Below, piece by piece: positions 1 to 6,376 of a DNA stretch of 8,323 nucleotides (within the stretch, counting starts at the first letter, position 1; each line of letters starts with the position of its first letter). The notes below the pieces were generated by a model. That model saw only the letters and a program-made list of their open reading frames with translations. It was not told the origin of the DNA and did no database searches. This stretch comes from Actinomycetota bacterium (GTDB lineage Bacteria > Cyanobacteriota > Vampirovibrionia > Obscuribacterales > Obscuribacteraceae): contig CAJCIF010000013.1 of assembly GCA_903970355.1 (NCBI GenBank), positions 1 through 8,323 on the forward strand, read 5' to 3'. Made by a program: the position numbers and the translations under genes.

Positions 1-128
1 CTGTTGCCAAGTATCCGGAATGCCGCATTATAAATGCGGTCCTGGTATCGTCCTACTAGAGTTTTGAAATAGCGGGCTTCCTTGGTAGCTCTAAAGCTGT
101 TTACCAGAGCCTCATCGGTCAGGTCCAA
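1..128 (-). CDS. ECF-type RNA polymerase sigma factor, N-terminal part (runs off the left edge)
   Basis: Reading the minus strand from about 128 to 1 gives an open frame of 42 codons that begins LDLTDEALVNSF and continues through FKTLVGRYQDRIYNAAFRIL to GN at the edge. This is the hallmark of region 2.1-2.2 of ECF sigma factors (family pattern F..LV.RY..RIYN.A.R.LGN), which binds the clamp of core RNA polymerase. The rest, including the -10 and -35 recognition regions, lies outside the window. I chose the TTG at 128-126 because GGTGGAG sits 6 nt upstream. A GTG at 140-138 is in frame but has only a weak purine stretch before it, and the frame is closed by a TAG shortly upstream of it. The gene is divergent from the phosphatase at 204. 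Family identity is seen directly; which regulon it controls cannot be said. Confidence 0.82.
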   Translation of the reverse strand, partial: MDLTDEALVNSFRATKEARYFKTLVGRYQDRIYNAAFRILGN

Positions 129-203
129 TTTTTTCTCCACCGACTTTCGTAGGGTCGATATCTACAGTAACAACGGAATACAGTCATCAAAAGTTCAAAG
201 AGA
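129..203. other. Divergent intergenic region between sigma factor and phosphatase genes
   Basis: About 75 bp separate the two divergent starts, so promoters for both genes should lie here or just inside the genes. I see no convincing pair of -35 and -10 boxes on either strand. The minus strand has TTGATG followed by AT-rich sequence, but with no good -10 at 16-18 bp. An ECF-type promoter recognised by the neighbouring sigma factor is possible but not demonstrable by eye. Confidence 0.4.
135..141 (-). promoter_or_regulatory. Ribosome binding site deciding the TTG start of the sigma factor
   Basis: On the minus strand GGTGGAG is followed by six A residues and then TTG at 128. This spacing is near ideal and favours the TTG over the upstream GTG at 140, which overlaps the site itself. 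Confidence 0.55.
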
Positions 204-848
204 ATGGTTGGCTTAACTAAATTTAACAAACCCTTGAGGTCAAGCCCATACTTGAAAAATACCATTTTACGTCAATTGACAGCCCTCTACTTGATTTCCA
301 CTTCATCGCTTAACGCTTTTGGTTCGCCTTTGCGCGGTGATCTGCCCAACTTTCATGTCGTTCACAGCTACTTGCTGCGCGGTGGCGAACCAACTGAAAC
401 CGGGCTTAAAGAGCTGAAAGAGATGGGAGTGAGTACCGTAATAGATCTACGTGCTCCCACCGAACAAGCAATCGCCGAAAAGAAAATCGTCAAAGATCTC
501 GGCATGCAATATATAAACTTGCCGATGAGTTCAAAACCACCTACGAAAGCGCAAGTGGAAACGCTAGAACAAACAATTGAGAGCGCTGCGGCAAAAGCAA
601 AGGGGCCGGATCCATTCGAGAAGCCGAACGATGCGCAAGATGCTGTGCATAAACCAGGCAGCTATCCGGGTTCTGTCTATGTGCACTGCGCACATGGTTC
701 AGACCGCACCGGCTGCATGATTGGAATCTGGCGCGTGAAACATGACGGCTACAGTTATGACGAAGCTTATAAGGAAATGCGCAGCTACTATTTCACGCCT
801 AAATTTACTGAGTTGTCCACCGCCGTCAAAGAACGCGCCAAAAAATAA
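204..848 (+). CDS. Cys-based phosphatase of the tyrosine/dual-specificity class, probably exported
   Basis: The 214-aa protein carries the phosphatase signature HCAHGSDRTG at residues 161-170: C162 is the nucleophile, R168 the phosphate-binding arginine, and the motif is C-x5-R-T. Upstream, YLLRGGEPTETGLKELKEMG (about 56-75) followed by VIDLR matches the start of the Siw14-like/dual-specificity fold, where such proteins read R.g.PT..G...L...G...VI.LR. The N-terminus has Lys/Arg residues up to R23, a hydrophobic stretch (about 25-39, LTALYLISTSSLNAF) and small residues near 38-41, consistent with a signal peptide, though the core is short and I am not certain. A hydrophilic insert rich in Asp, Pro and Lys (about 130-156) precedes the active-site strand. 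The general-acid Asp cannot be assigned with confidence. The start ATG has AAAGAGA directly before it, which is a poor spacing. Possible substrates are phosphoproteins, inositol phosphates or other phosphoesters. Confidence 0.8.
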   Translation: MVGLTKFNKPLRSSPYLKNTILRQLTALYLISTSSLNAFGSPLRGDLPNFHVVHSYLLRGGEPTETGLKELKEMGVSTVIDLRAPTEQAIAEKKIVKDLGMQYINLPMSSKPPTKAQVETLEQTIESAAAKAKGPDPFEKPNDAQDAVHKPGSYPGSVYVHCAHGSDRTGCMIGIWRVKHDGYSYDEAYKEMRSYYFTPKFTELSTAVKERAKK

Positions 849-887
849 ATGAGCCTGAATCGTCCGTAAAGAAATGCTCAGGCATGT

Positions 888-916
888 TTGACTATGGACT
901 AAAGATTGTATACAAT
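888..916 (+). promoter_or_regulatory. Sigma-70 promoter of the GntR / PLP-enzyme operon
   Basis: TTGACT at 888-893 (5 of 6 to the -35 consensus) is followed by exactly 17 bp and TACAAT at 911-916 (5 of 6 to the -10 consensus). Transcription would start near 922-924, giving a leader of about 24 nt before the GTG at 947. The promoter is read directly from the sequence; activity is inferred. Confidence 0.72.
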
Positions 917-918
917 CT
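903..918. promoter_or_regulatory. Perfect 16-bp palindrome, probable GntR operator O1
   Basis: AGATTGTATACAATCT is its own reverse complement. Its core TTGTATACAA is the type of short A/T-rich dyad recognised by FCD-class GntR dimers. The right half contains the -10 box at 911-916, so a bound dimer would block RNA polymerase. Placement directly ahead of a GntR gene supports autorepression. Confidence 0.7.
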
Positions 919-925
919 ATGTCAT

Positions 926-935
926 ATTGCATACA
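926..935. promoter_or_regulatory. Second operator-like copy (O2), 21 bp downstream of O1
   Basis: ATTGCATACA matches ATTGTATACA of the first palindrome (905-914) at 9 of 10 positions, and the offset is exactly 21 bp, two helical turns. The right half then diverges (GG in place of AT). It covers the predicted transcription start and abuts the ribosome binding site. It could be a weaker, cooperatively filled site. Confidence 0.5.
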
Positions 936-939
936 GGGA
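935..939 (+). promoter_or_regulatory. Ribosome binding site deciding the GTG start of the GntR regulator
   Basis: AGGGA lies 7 nt before GTG at 947. The in-frame ATG at 884 lies upstream of the predicted -35 box and of the transcription start, so it cannot be the start if this promoter is right. ATGs at 959 and 962 lack a comparable site. Confidence 0.65.
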
Positions 940-946
940 TATTGCC

Positions 947-1588
947 GTGACCAAGCAAATGATGGCGCCGCGCCGGTTGGAAACTTACGAAGTCCTTCGC
1001 GATCTCATATTAAGTGGAGAACTTGCCGACGATTCAAGAATAGTGGAATCAACCCTTTGTGAGCAGCTCGGGGTGAGCCGCACGCCCATGCGCGAGGCAT
1101 TGTTTCGTCTCGAACAAGATGGTTTGGTGAAGCAAGATCCGGCTCGCGGTTTTTCAGTGATGCCGTTAACAGCGAGAGATGTCCGCGAGATTTATCCAAT
1201 CATGTGGACCCTGGAAGTGCTGGCGCTTCAACTCGGCGCAGATGACATCGATATCGAAACACTCAAGTCTTTGAATCGATCGTTGTTAAAGACAACGAAG
1301 CCCGAAAAGCAGCACGAGATCGATGATCAATGGCACCTTACTTTAATCTCCGGCTGCAAAAACAGACGATTGCTCAAAGAAATTGGTGTCCTCAAGCAAT
1401 CGGCTCACCGTTACGAATTGGCTTACATGCGCTATTGCGACAAGCTGGGGACATCGATCGAAGAACATAAAACAATATTGGAATCTTTAGAAGATTCCGA
1501 TACCAAGAAAGTGGTGCGTCTACTTGAGGAACATTGGCGGCGCGGCATGAATAGTCTTCTTGATTGGCTTGACTGGCGGGGGAATTAA
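947..1588 (+). CDS. GntR-family transcriptional regulator, FCD subfamily
   Basis: From the GTG at 947 the protein has 213 aa, the usual size for FCD-class GntR factors. Residues about 10-75 form the winged helix-turn-helix, with the recognition region LCEQLGVSRTPMREALFRLE (37-56) followed by DGLV and the wing GFSVMPLT. The C-terminal all-helical FCD ligand domain keeps the expected metal-ligand set: D126 and H130 in the D-x3-H motif (DDQWH), H174 in EEHK and H196 in EEHW. These proteins bind small carboxylates or related metabolites and usually repress nearby catabolic genes. The gene is first in an operon with the PLP enzyme that starts 2 bp after its stop, and its promoter carries a palindrome over the -10 box, so autorepression relieved by a metabolite of that enzyme is a fair inference. 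The effector is unknown. Confidence 0.9.
   Translation: MTKQMMAPRRLETYEVLRDLILSGELADDSRIVESTLCEQLGVSRTPMREALFRLEQDGLVKQDPARGFSVMPLTARDVREIYPIMWTLEVLALQLGADDIDIETLKSLNRSLLKTTKPEKQHEIDDQWHLTLISGCKNRRLLKEIGVLKQSAHRYELAYMRYCDKLGTSIEEHKTILESLEDSDTKKVVRLLEEHWRRGMNSLLDWLDWRGN
1578..1583 (+). promoter_or_regulatory. Ribosome binding site of the PLP enzyme inside the GntR gene end
   Basis: GGGGGA lies 7 nt before ATG 1591 and overlaps the last codons of the regulator. With only 2 bp between stop and start, translation of the two genes is probably coupled. Confidence 0.6.
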
Positions 1589-1590
1589 AG

Positions 1591-2832
1591 ATGAACGTTG
1601 GAAGTACGACAAAGGACCATATTAAAGAAGAGGCCAAGCCGCTTCAAAACAAAAAGCTTTGTGGTCTGATTTGCTTGCGCTGCGAACAAATATACGAGCT
1701 TGATGATCCACACATCGATAGCGGTTTAGGCTGCAAGAAATGTTTGAAAGTGGGCTTTCCAGTTGGATTACGGTGCCTGTACCAGGAAAGCATGACCCTA
1801 GATTTTGACCTAAGAAAATCCGGAATGTTTCGCTTCGCAAACAATTTACCGTTTCTCAATTTTCCCTCAATTGGAGAGGGAAACACGCCGCTTGTACAAG
1901 TCGATAAGTTGGCTACGGAGTTCGGTGTTCATACGGTAGCGATCAAGAACGAGGGACAGAATCCCATTGGCTCGCATAAAGATCGTATGAGCCCACTTGC
2001 CGTTGCCAGGGCATTGAGTGCGGGATATAGAAAAGTTATCGCAAGTTCCTCGGGCAACGCCGGCGCCTCGCTTGCCGCGTATGCAGCGCGTGCCGGCATT
2101 CAGTGTTGCATTATTGCCGCTCCAGATATTAGTCCCAAATGGGCTGAGGCAATCACATTGGCAGGCGCAGAGTTGCGCCTGGTCGAGGGCAAGGAACGTT
2201 GGCCACTGATGGAAAAACTCGTCCAAAATGAAGGATGGTTTCCAGTGACAAATTTCCATGCGCAGCCTGTCGGAAGCAATCCCTTCGGAATTGAAGGATA
2301 CAAAACCATTGCCTTTGAGATTTTGGAACAAGCAGAGACTGCACAGCCTACAGTGGTAGTTGTTCCTACTTGTCGTGGCGATATGCTGTTTGGCATTTTT
2401 CGAGGCTTTGTCGAAGCTGTCGAATCAGGCTTAATCAGCCGAGTTCCATGCTTAGTGGCAGCAGAGCCCGGCAAGAGATTGGAACTTGTTCTTACTGGAA
2501 GCGATTACCGATCTGTATTTCCAGTTGCTGCCAATAACATGACCTCCATCGATGGCGGTACAGCCACCTACCAATCCAAGAAAGCGTTAGAAGGCAGTGG
2601 TGGTGCCGCTGTTGCTGTCACTTCCAATGATGCGATCGCCGCTCAAAAGGTACTGGCTGAAAACGGATTTTATGTAGAAATGTCTTCCGCAGCCGCCCTG
2701 GCAGGACTGCAACAATTGAAGGAGCAAGGAAGACTGAAAGCCGATGACAATGTGGTTTTAATAGCGACCTCTCACGGATTCAAAGAAACTCCGCAAGCAT
2801 CGTTACCGACAGGTACGAGAGATTGTAATTGA
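1591..2832 (+). CDS. Threonine synthase-like PLP-dependent enzyme with N-terminal zinc ribbon
   Basis: This 413-aa protein is a fold-type II PLP enzyme. Residues 28-51 hold two CxxC pairs (C28/C31 and C48/C51), the zinc-ribbon found at the N-terminus of many threonine synthase-like proteins. GEGNTPL (95-101) and NPIGSHKDR (124-132) follow, with K130 as the Schiff-base lysine (NPTGSFKDR in classical threonine synthase). SSSGNAGAS (152-160) is the substrate/cofactor loop, and SSAAALAG (365-372) and ATSHG (392-396) match the C-terminal signatures. Oddly, the glycine-rich phosphate loop expected after the VVVP strand reads TCRGD (260-264). Candidate reactions are O-phosphohomoserine to threonine, or beta-elimination/replacement on an amino acid such as threonine, serine or diaminopropionate. 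The pairing with a GntR/FCD regulator and no thrA/thrB nearby favours a specialised or catabolic paralogue over housekeeping ThrC, so I withhold a symbol. Confidence 0.82.
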   Translation: MNVGSTTKDHIKEEAKPLQNKKLCGLICLRCEQIYELDDPHIDSGLGCKKCLKVGFPVGLRCLYQESMTLDFDLRKSGMFRFANNLPFLNFPSIGEGNTPLVQVDKLATEFGVHTVAIKNEGQNPIGSHKDRMSPLAVARALSAGYRKVIASSSGNAGASLAAYAARAGIQCCIIAAPDISPKWAEAITLAGAELRLVEGKERWPLMEKLVQNEGWFPVTNFHAQPVGSNPFGIEGYKTIAFEILEQAETAQPTVVVVPTCRGDMLFGIFRGFVEAVESGLISRVPCLVAAEPGKRLELVLTGSDYRSVFPVAANNMTSIDGGTATYQSKKALEGSGGAAVAVTSNDAIAAQKVLAENGFYVEMSSAAALAGLQQLKEQGRLKADDNVVLIATSHGFKETPQASLPTGTRDCN

Positions 2833-2836
2833 AGCT

Positions 2837-4264
2837 TTATACAACGGTAGATTGTGCTTTCAACCTGCGCAACGTGGGGAGCATCTGAGCGACGTTTTTA
2901 AAGCGATCGGCAGGTTCGAGTTGAGTGCAAGTTTCAACGAATTCGCACAGTTCTTCCGAAAGCGAAGGCACTAGATCTTTGGGGTTGGAAGTAGAAAGGG
3001 CTTCCGGATCCATTCCAGTGAGTAGAAAATATAACGTGCAACCGAACGAGTAAATGTCAGACTGGGTTGTCGCTTTACCCCTGAGCTGCTCTGGCGGAAT
3101 GAAGCAGTGCTTGCCCACAAATGTTCCTGTTCCTTGTCCTATGAATTCGTTAGCGGCGCCGAAATCGACAATGATTACTTGTCCATCATTACGGAGAACC
3201 AAGTTGTCCGGAGTGAGATCGCGGTGAATAATTGGCTCTTCGCGTTCATGCAGATATTTCAAAGTGGTTGCAACCTGCAAAGCCCAATCCAAAGCTTCTG
3301 CCTCTTTTTGAGCCCCGTTTTGTTTAACGTATTGCCGCAAATCCGTACCTTCTATGTATTCAAGCATTAGATAATTTCGGCCTGCTTCCGCAAACGTATC
3401 TAGTACTTTTACAACTCCAGGATTGTTGAGTTTCATAAGGAGTTCAGATTCGCGTTGGAAGAGCTCTTTCGCCTTCTCTTTGAGATTCTCGGGACTGTTT
3501 TCTGGAACTACAGCTTCTTTCAATACAACGAGTCTATTGCCATCCAATTGGCAAAGATACAAAGCTGAAAGGCCACCAGATGCGAGGTGACTTACAATCC
3601 TCAGGCTGTTGTTGCGAAGCATACGACCAGATTCCAGGGGAATGTAGGAGGTCGGGCTAAATCGTCGGCCCAACTCTTCTTCCCACATATCGGTGTAAGT
3701 TAGTTTGGCGTGACCATGAGCTTCATTGCGAATCTGAGTTTGTAGACCATCCAAACTAGGATCGCAAACAGATGGCGCCCAATTTCGAGCGGCTAATATA
3801 AATTGTTCGAGGAAATCAATCGGGATATGCGCAACATTTAGATTTATCATTTTGCGCTTCTGGCATTGAATACGAAGGCGAGACTTATTGAGCTTGCTGG
3901 CATCTACTTGTGCGCTTATGCCAACAATTGAAGACCAAGGAATGCGCTGCCTGAAGTTGATTTGCGTGCCCACGAATCGTGGCAGTTTTACACCTTGCCG
4001 ATCTATGAGCATGTAATCTCTTTCAATCGCTCTCTTTAGCAACAGGCAACTTATACCAGCCGATAGCACCATGCAAATCACGACTATAGATTGCACTACT
4101 TTCGCCATGTCACTGGTTTGAAGCAGACTGATTATGAAAGGAAACGAGAGAACAAAAAATAGCGGCGCAACGATACCCCAAAGTGGAAATGAGATATTTA
4201 ACGCATTGTTGATGCCATTGCGAAGCTGACTATGACAATTCGTTTTTAAAACCAATTCAGCCAT
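2837..4264 (-). CDS. Membrane-anchored Ser/Thr protein kinase, 475 aa, PH-like module plus C-terminal kinase domain
   Basis: Two membrane segments (about 26-48 and 57-77) are followed by a strand-rich PH-like module (about 82-165) and a linker with YTDMW. The kinase domain spans about 221-468: K249 in VVLKE, E272 in the C-helix, H347-R348-D349 in HRDLTPDN, D367-F368-G369, PPEQ at 390-393 and D403 in SDIYSFG. Two deviations stand out: the glycine loop reads LASGGLSALY (227-236), having lost the first and third glycines, and the usual Lys of HRDLKPxN is Thr (T351). I place the start at ATG 4264 because AGGGAGG lies 7 nt before it; an in-frame upstream codon at 4333 would lie deep in the preceding kinase. 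The gene overlaps that kinase by 8 bp and is its shorter paralogue. It is last in its cluster and converges on the PLP-enzyme gene with a 4-bp gap. Catalytic activity is likely but not certain. Confidence 0.9.
   Translation of the reverse strand: MAELVLKTNCHSQLRNGINNALNISFPLWGIVAPLFFVLSFPFIISLLQTSDMAKVVQSIVVICMVLSAGISCLLLKRAIERDYMLIDRQGVKLPRFVGTQINFRQRIPWSSIVGISAQVDASKLNKSRLRIQCQKRKMINLNVAHIPIDFLEQFILAARNWAPSVCDPSLDGLQTQIRNEAHGHAKLTYTDMWEEELGRRFSPTSYIPLESGRMLRNNSLRIVSHLASGGLSALYLCQLDGNRLVVLKEAVVPENSPENLKEKAKELFQRESELLMKLNNPGVVKVLDTFAEAGRNYLMLEYIEGTDLRQYVKQNGAQKEAEALDWALQVATTLKYLHEREEPIIHRDLTPDNLVLRNDGQVIIVDFGAANEFIGQGTGTFVGKHCFIPPEQLRGKATTQSDIYSFGCTLYFLLTGMDPEALSTSNPKDLVPSLSEELCEFVETCTQLEPADRFKNVAQMLPTLRRLKAQSTVV
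4257..4264 (-). other. ATGGCTGA overlap: start and stop codons of the two kinases
   Basis: On the minus strand the ATG of the 475-aa kinase and the TGA of the 705-aa kinase share the 8-bp string ATGGCTGA. Such overlaps usually mean translational coupling, and so a fixed ratio of the two proteins. Confidence 0.8.
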
Positions 4265-6374
4265 CAGAAGGCCTCCCTGAAGCTGCCATTTCCAACTCAA
4301 CGTCTGAAAGTATTTTTTCCAGAGCAACAACAATTTCTTCCGCAGACTGGAAGCGTTTGTCTAAAGTGAGAGCCGTTGCGCGCTTGACTATTTCGTTCAT
4401 TTGGCTGCTTACTTTTGGATTCACAGAACTTGGTGATGACTGGCTGATTGGTTCAGGATCTGTCCCAGTCAAAAGGTAAAATAACGTGGCACCGAAAGCA
4501 TAAATATCGCTTTGTTGAGTAGCTTTTCCGCGGAACTGTTCAGGCGGTAGGTAAGCATATTTGCCGACCACCGTGCCGGTCGCAGTATCTTTGATCTGCT
4601 GCGCCACGTTGAAGTCGATTAATTTGATCTTCTTACCCGGACCAAGAATCAGATTGTCCGGTGTGAAATCACGGTGGATCACGCCATGAGTATGCAGATA
4701 ACTAATAATATTGCACATCTGAACTGCATACCCTATCAGTTCATTTTCGCTGATGGCACCATTCATAGTGGCATATTCATGCAAGGTAATGCCATCGATA
4801 TGTTCAAGCACCAGATAACAGCGATGATCTTCAATGAAGAAATCAAAAAGCTGCGCAACACCATCGTACTTGAGAGACTTCAATAAGTTGGCTTCATTTT
4901 GAAACTTTTCCAGAGCATTCAAACGTACGCTTGAGTCAGCAAAAATAGGCAGTATCGTTTCCTTTAAGACGACGGTGGAAGAAGTGTCTATTTCTTTGCA
5001 GAGATAGGCTGTGCCTTGCCCTCCTACTCCCAAGCTTCTTATGACTTCGTACCTGTTTTCCCCGACAAGCTGTCCTGGTTGCAGAGGGTCGAATGCATTC
5101 CTCTCTGGGGGTTGCGAAAGTGACTGCAACCAGAGCTCCGTATAGTTATGATCTGCTTTTGGAAGCATTGATTGAGATAGGTCGTGGTCGATTTGACAGT
5201 CAGGAACCATCTTTTCAATTTTTTTGAGAAGGTACTTTCGATTTTCAGGAGAAATAGCCGATAAATCAATGTCGACATTTTTATTGTCTGCTTTCGTGAT
5301 GCGGAGCCGGTTTCCTTTTGTGTTATTGAACAAATTCACTTTTCGAATGTTGTCCCAAAGCACCTGGCGAATTGGTATAGATAATTCGCCAATCCGAATT
5401 ACAAGTTTGATCCCGTATTTATCCGCTAAAAGAAAATTTGGTTTCCAAAGAGAACGCAAGAAAACGAGGAAAAGCGTCGACAGGGCTGCAAAGGCACTCC
5501 AGGCAACATATTGGTACTTCGCCATGTCGATCATTTCATTGTGTGCTGACATTGCAAATGCGCCTGTGGATGTTGCGACAGATCCGGCAAAGTGCATAAG
5601 GAAAGTGTTTAGATTTAAATGTGCAAGTTCTACGTAGTAGTTGGGCTGCAAGCAAACATATAGGCTCGATAATGCTCCTAGCCAAACGGGTGCGAACAAC
5701 ACTGATGCAACTAGAGGCCCGTGACGGATCCACTTAAGCGCAGTTGATCTAAATTCATCTACACTTTCATCGATTATAACGCGTGATTTGTATGCGATTT
5801 CGAGCTTGTCCCCTATTGTGATAGGGGCAGGCTTTGCATGCCTGCATTTAACCAAAGTGCTCAGAACAGGGGTTGTTTGCAGATTGGAATTGCGTGACTG
5901 AAGATGTTTCAACAATTGTTCAACGTCCTGATCCGTCAAAGAATCAAGTTGAAATTTGATGTCATTACTGTTTGAGCAACTAATTCTCAGAGTCGCTGGC
6001 AGAAACTTATTCTTCTTGTAACTTACTTCGAGCGAAGAAATAGACTTGATTGGCACAGCTCTGAAACCGAAATATATGTAGTCGTCGTCCATGCTAATTT
6101 TGCGTTTCAACAGGTCTCCAAGAAAATAAAAAACGAGAAGGCAAAGCACCAGACCATAGCCTATTTGAGTGGGTCCATTGCCTAAACAGCGACAAATTAG
6201 CCCGAAAACCGGCACGACAGCGATGGCCCATACTGGTACCAAAAATAATGCTTTCTGCCAGAGCCAGATGTTTGCCCAAAAGTTTCCGTAATTAATGACC
6301 CTGGTTTTCTCAGGAACGGCAACGAGGCTTCCAGGTGCCACGGTAGTTTTGGAAAGTTCAAGGGAATTATTCAA
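4257..6374 (-). CDS. Membrane-anchored Ser/Thr protein kinase, 705 aa, with duplicated membrane/PH-like module and DFN motif
   Basis: The N-terminal 400 residues hold two copies of one module: membrane segments at about 41-63 and 71-89 with a PH-like stretch at about 93-162, then segments at about 219-243 and 290-310 with a second PH-like stretch at about 312-392 (YGIKLVIRIGELSIPIRQ inside it). A linker with YTELW leads to the kinase domain (about 441-690). It has an intact glycine loop LGVGGQGTAY (448-457), K471 in VVLKE, E494, H567-R568-D569 in HRDFTPDN, PPEQ (610-613) and D623 in SDIYAFG. The magnesium-binding motif reads DFN (587-589), not DFG, and T571 replaces the catalytic-loop Lys. 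An even number of membrane spans would put all soluble parts on one side, presumably the cytoplasm. The start is a TTG at 6374, 2 bp after the stop of the WG-repeat gene, with a poor ribosome site, so coupling is likely. GTG codon 12 is an alternative. Confidence 0.88.
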   Translation of the reverse strand: MNNSLELSKTTVAPGSLVAVPEKTRVINYGNFWANIWLWQKALFLVPVWAIAVVPVFGLICRCLGNGPTQIGYGLVLCLLVFYFLGDLLKRKISMDDDYIYFGFRAVPIKSISSLEVSYKKNKFLPATLRISCSNSNDIKFQLDSLTDQDVEQLLKHLQSRNSNLQTTPVLSTLVKCRHAKPAPITIGDKLEIAYKSRVIIDESVDEFRSTALKWIRHGPLVASVLFAPVWLGALSSLYVCLQPNYYVELAHLNLNTFLMHFAGSVATSTGAFAMSAHNEMIDMAKYQYVAWSAFAALSTLFLVFLRSLWKPNFLLADKYGIKLVIRIGELSIPIRQVLWDNIRKVNLFNNTKGNRLRITKADNKNVDIDLSAISPENRKYLLKKIEKMVPDCQIDHDLSQSMLPKADHNYTELWLQSLSQPPERNAFDPLQPGQLVGENRYEVIRSLGVGGQGTAYLCKEIDTSSTVVLKETILPIFADSSVRLNALEKFQNEANLLKSLKYDGVAQLFDFFIEDHRCYLVLEHIDGITLHEYATMNGAISENELIGYAVQMCNIISYLHTHGVIHRDFTPDNLILGPGKKIKLIDFNVAQQIKDTATGTVVGKYAYLPPEQFRGKATQQSDIYAFGATLFYLLTGTDPEPISQSSPSSVNPKVSSQMNEIVKRATALTLDKRFQSAEEIVVALEKILSDVELEMAASGRPSDG
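4272..4278 (-). promoter_or_regulatory. Strong ribosome binding site of the 475-aa kinase
   Basis: AGGGAGG on the minus strand, 7 nt before ATG 4264, is inside the last codons of the upstream kinase gene. It fixes the start of the downstream kinase. Confidence 0.8.
5810..5845. repeat. Two back-to-back perfect hairpins inside the 705-aa kinase gene
   Basis: CCCCTAT (5810-5816) pairs with ATAGGGG (5821-5827) over a 4-nt loop. Immediately after, GCAGGC (5827-5832) pairs with GCCTGC (5840-5845) over 7 nt. The pair encodes residues 177-188 in the linker between the two membrane modules. The arrangement is REP-like, but only one copy is in the window. Confidence 0.55.
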
Positions 6375-6376
6375 AC

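Noticed and set aside
23..39. Perfect 7-bp hairpin CCGCATT-ATA-AATGCGG
   Set aside because: It falls inside the conserved region 2 codons of the sigma factor (RIYNAAF), where the protein sequence explains it. No T-run follows, so probably coincidence.
853..883. GCCTGA/TCAGGC inverted repeat after the phosphatase gene as a terminator
   Set aside because: Only 6 bp with a 19-nt loop and no T-run.
884..946. ATG at 884 as the start of the GntR gene
   Set aside because: It would lie upstream of a strong promoter (888-916) and translate across the operator. GTG 947 has AGGGA at the right spacing and gives the normal family length.
1867..2474. Long minus-strand open frames under the PLP enzyme gene
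   Set aside because: They are antisense shadows of a clearly homologous gene, with no recognisable motif and no good ribosome site.
2632..2639. GCGATCGC octamer (HIP1 of cyanobacteria)
   Set aside because: A single copy in 8.3 kb and inside a coding region; abundant copies would be needed to suggest a cyanobacterium.
4265..4333. Start of the 475-aa kinase at 4333
   Set aside because: It would overlap the preceding kinase by 77 bp. ATG 4264 has a near-perfect ribosome site and an 8-bp ATG/TGA overlap.
5224..5637. 137-codon plus-strand open frame inside the 705-aa kinase gene
   Set aside because: Complement of a kinase gene with clear domain signals; the product is Arg/Ser/Phe-rich with no motif.
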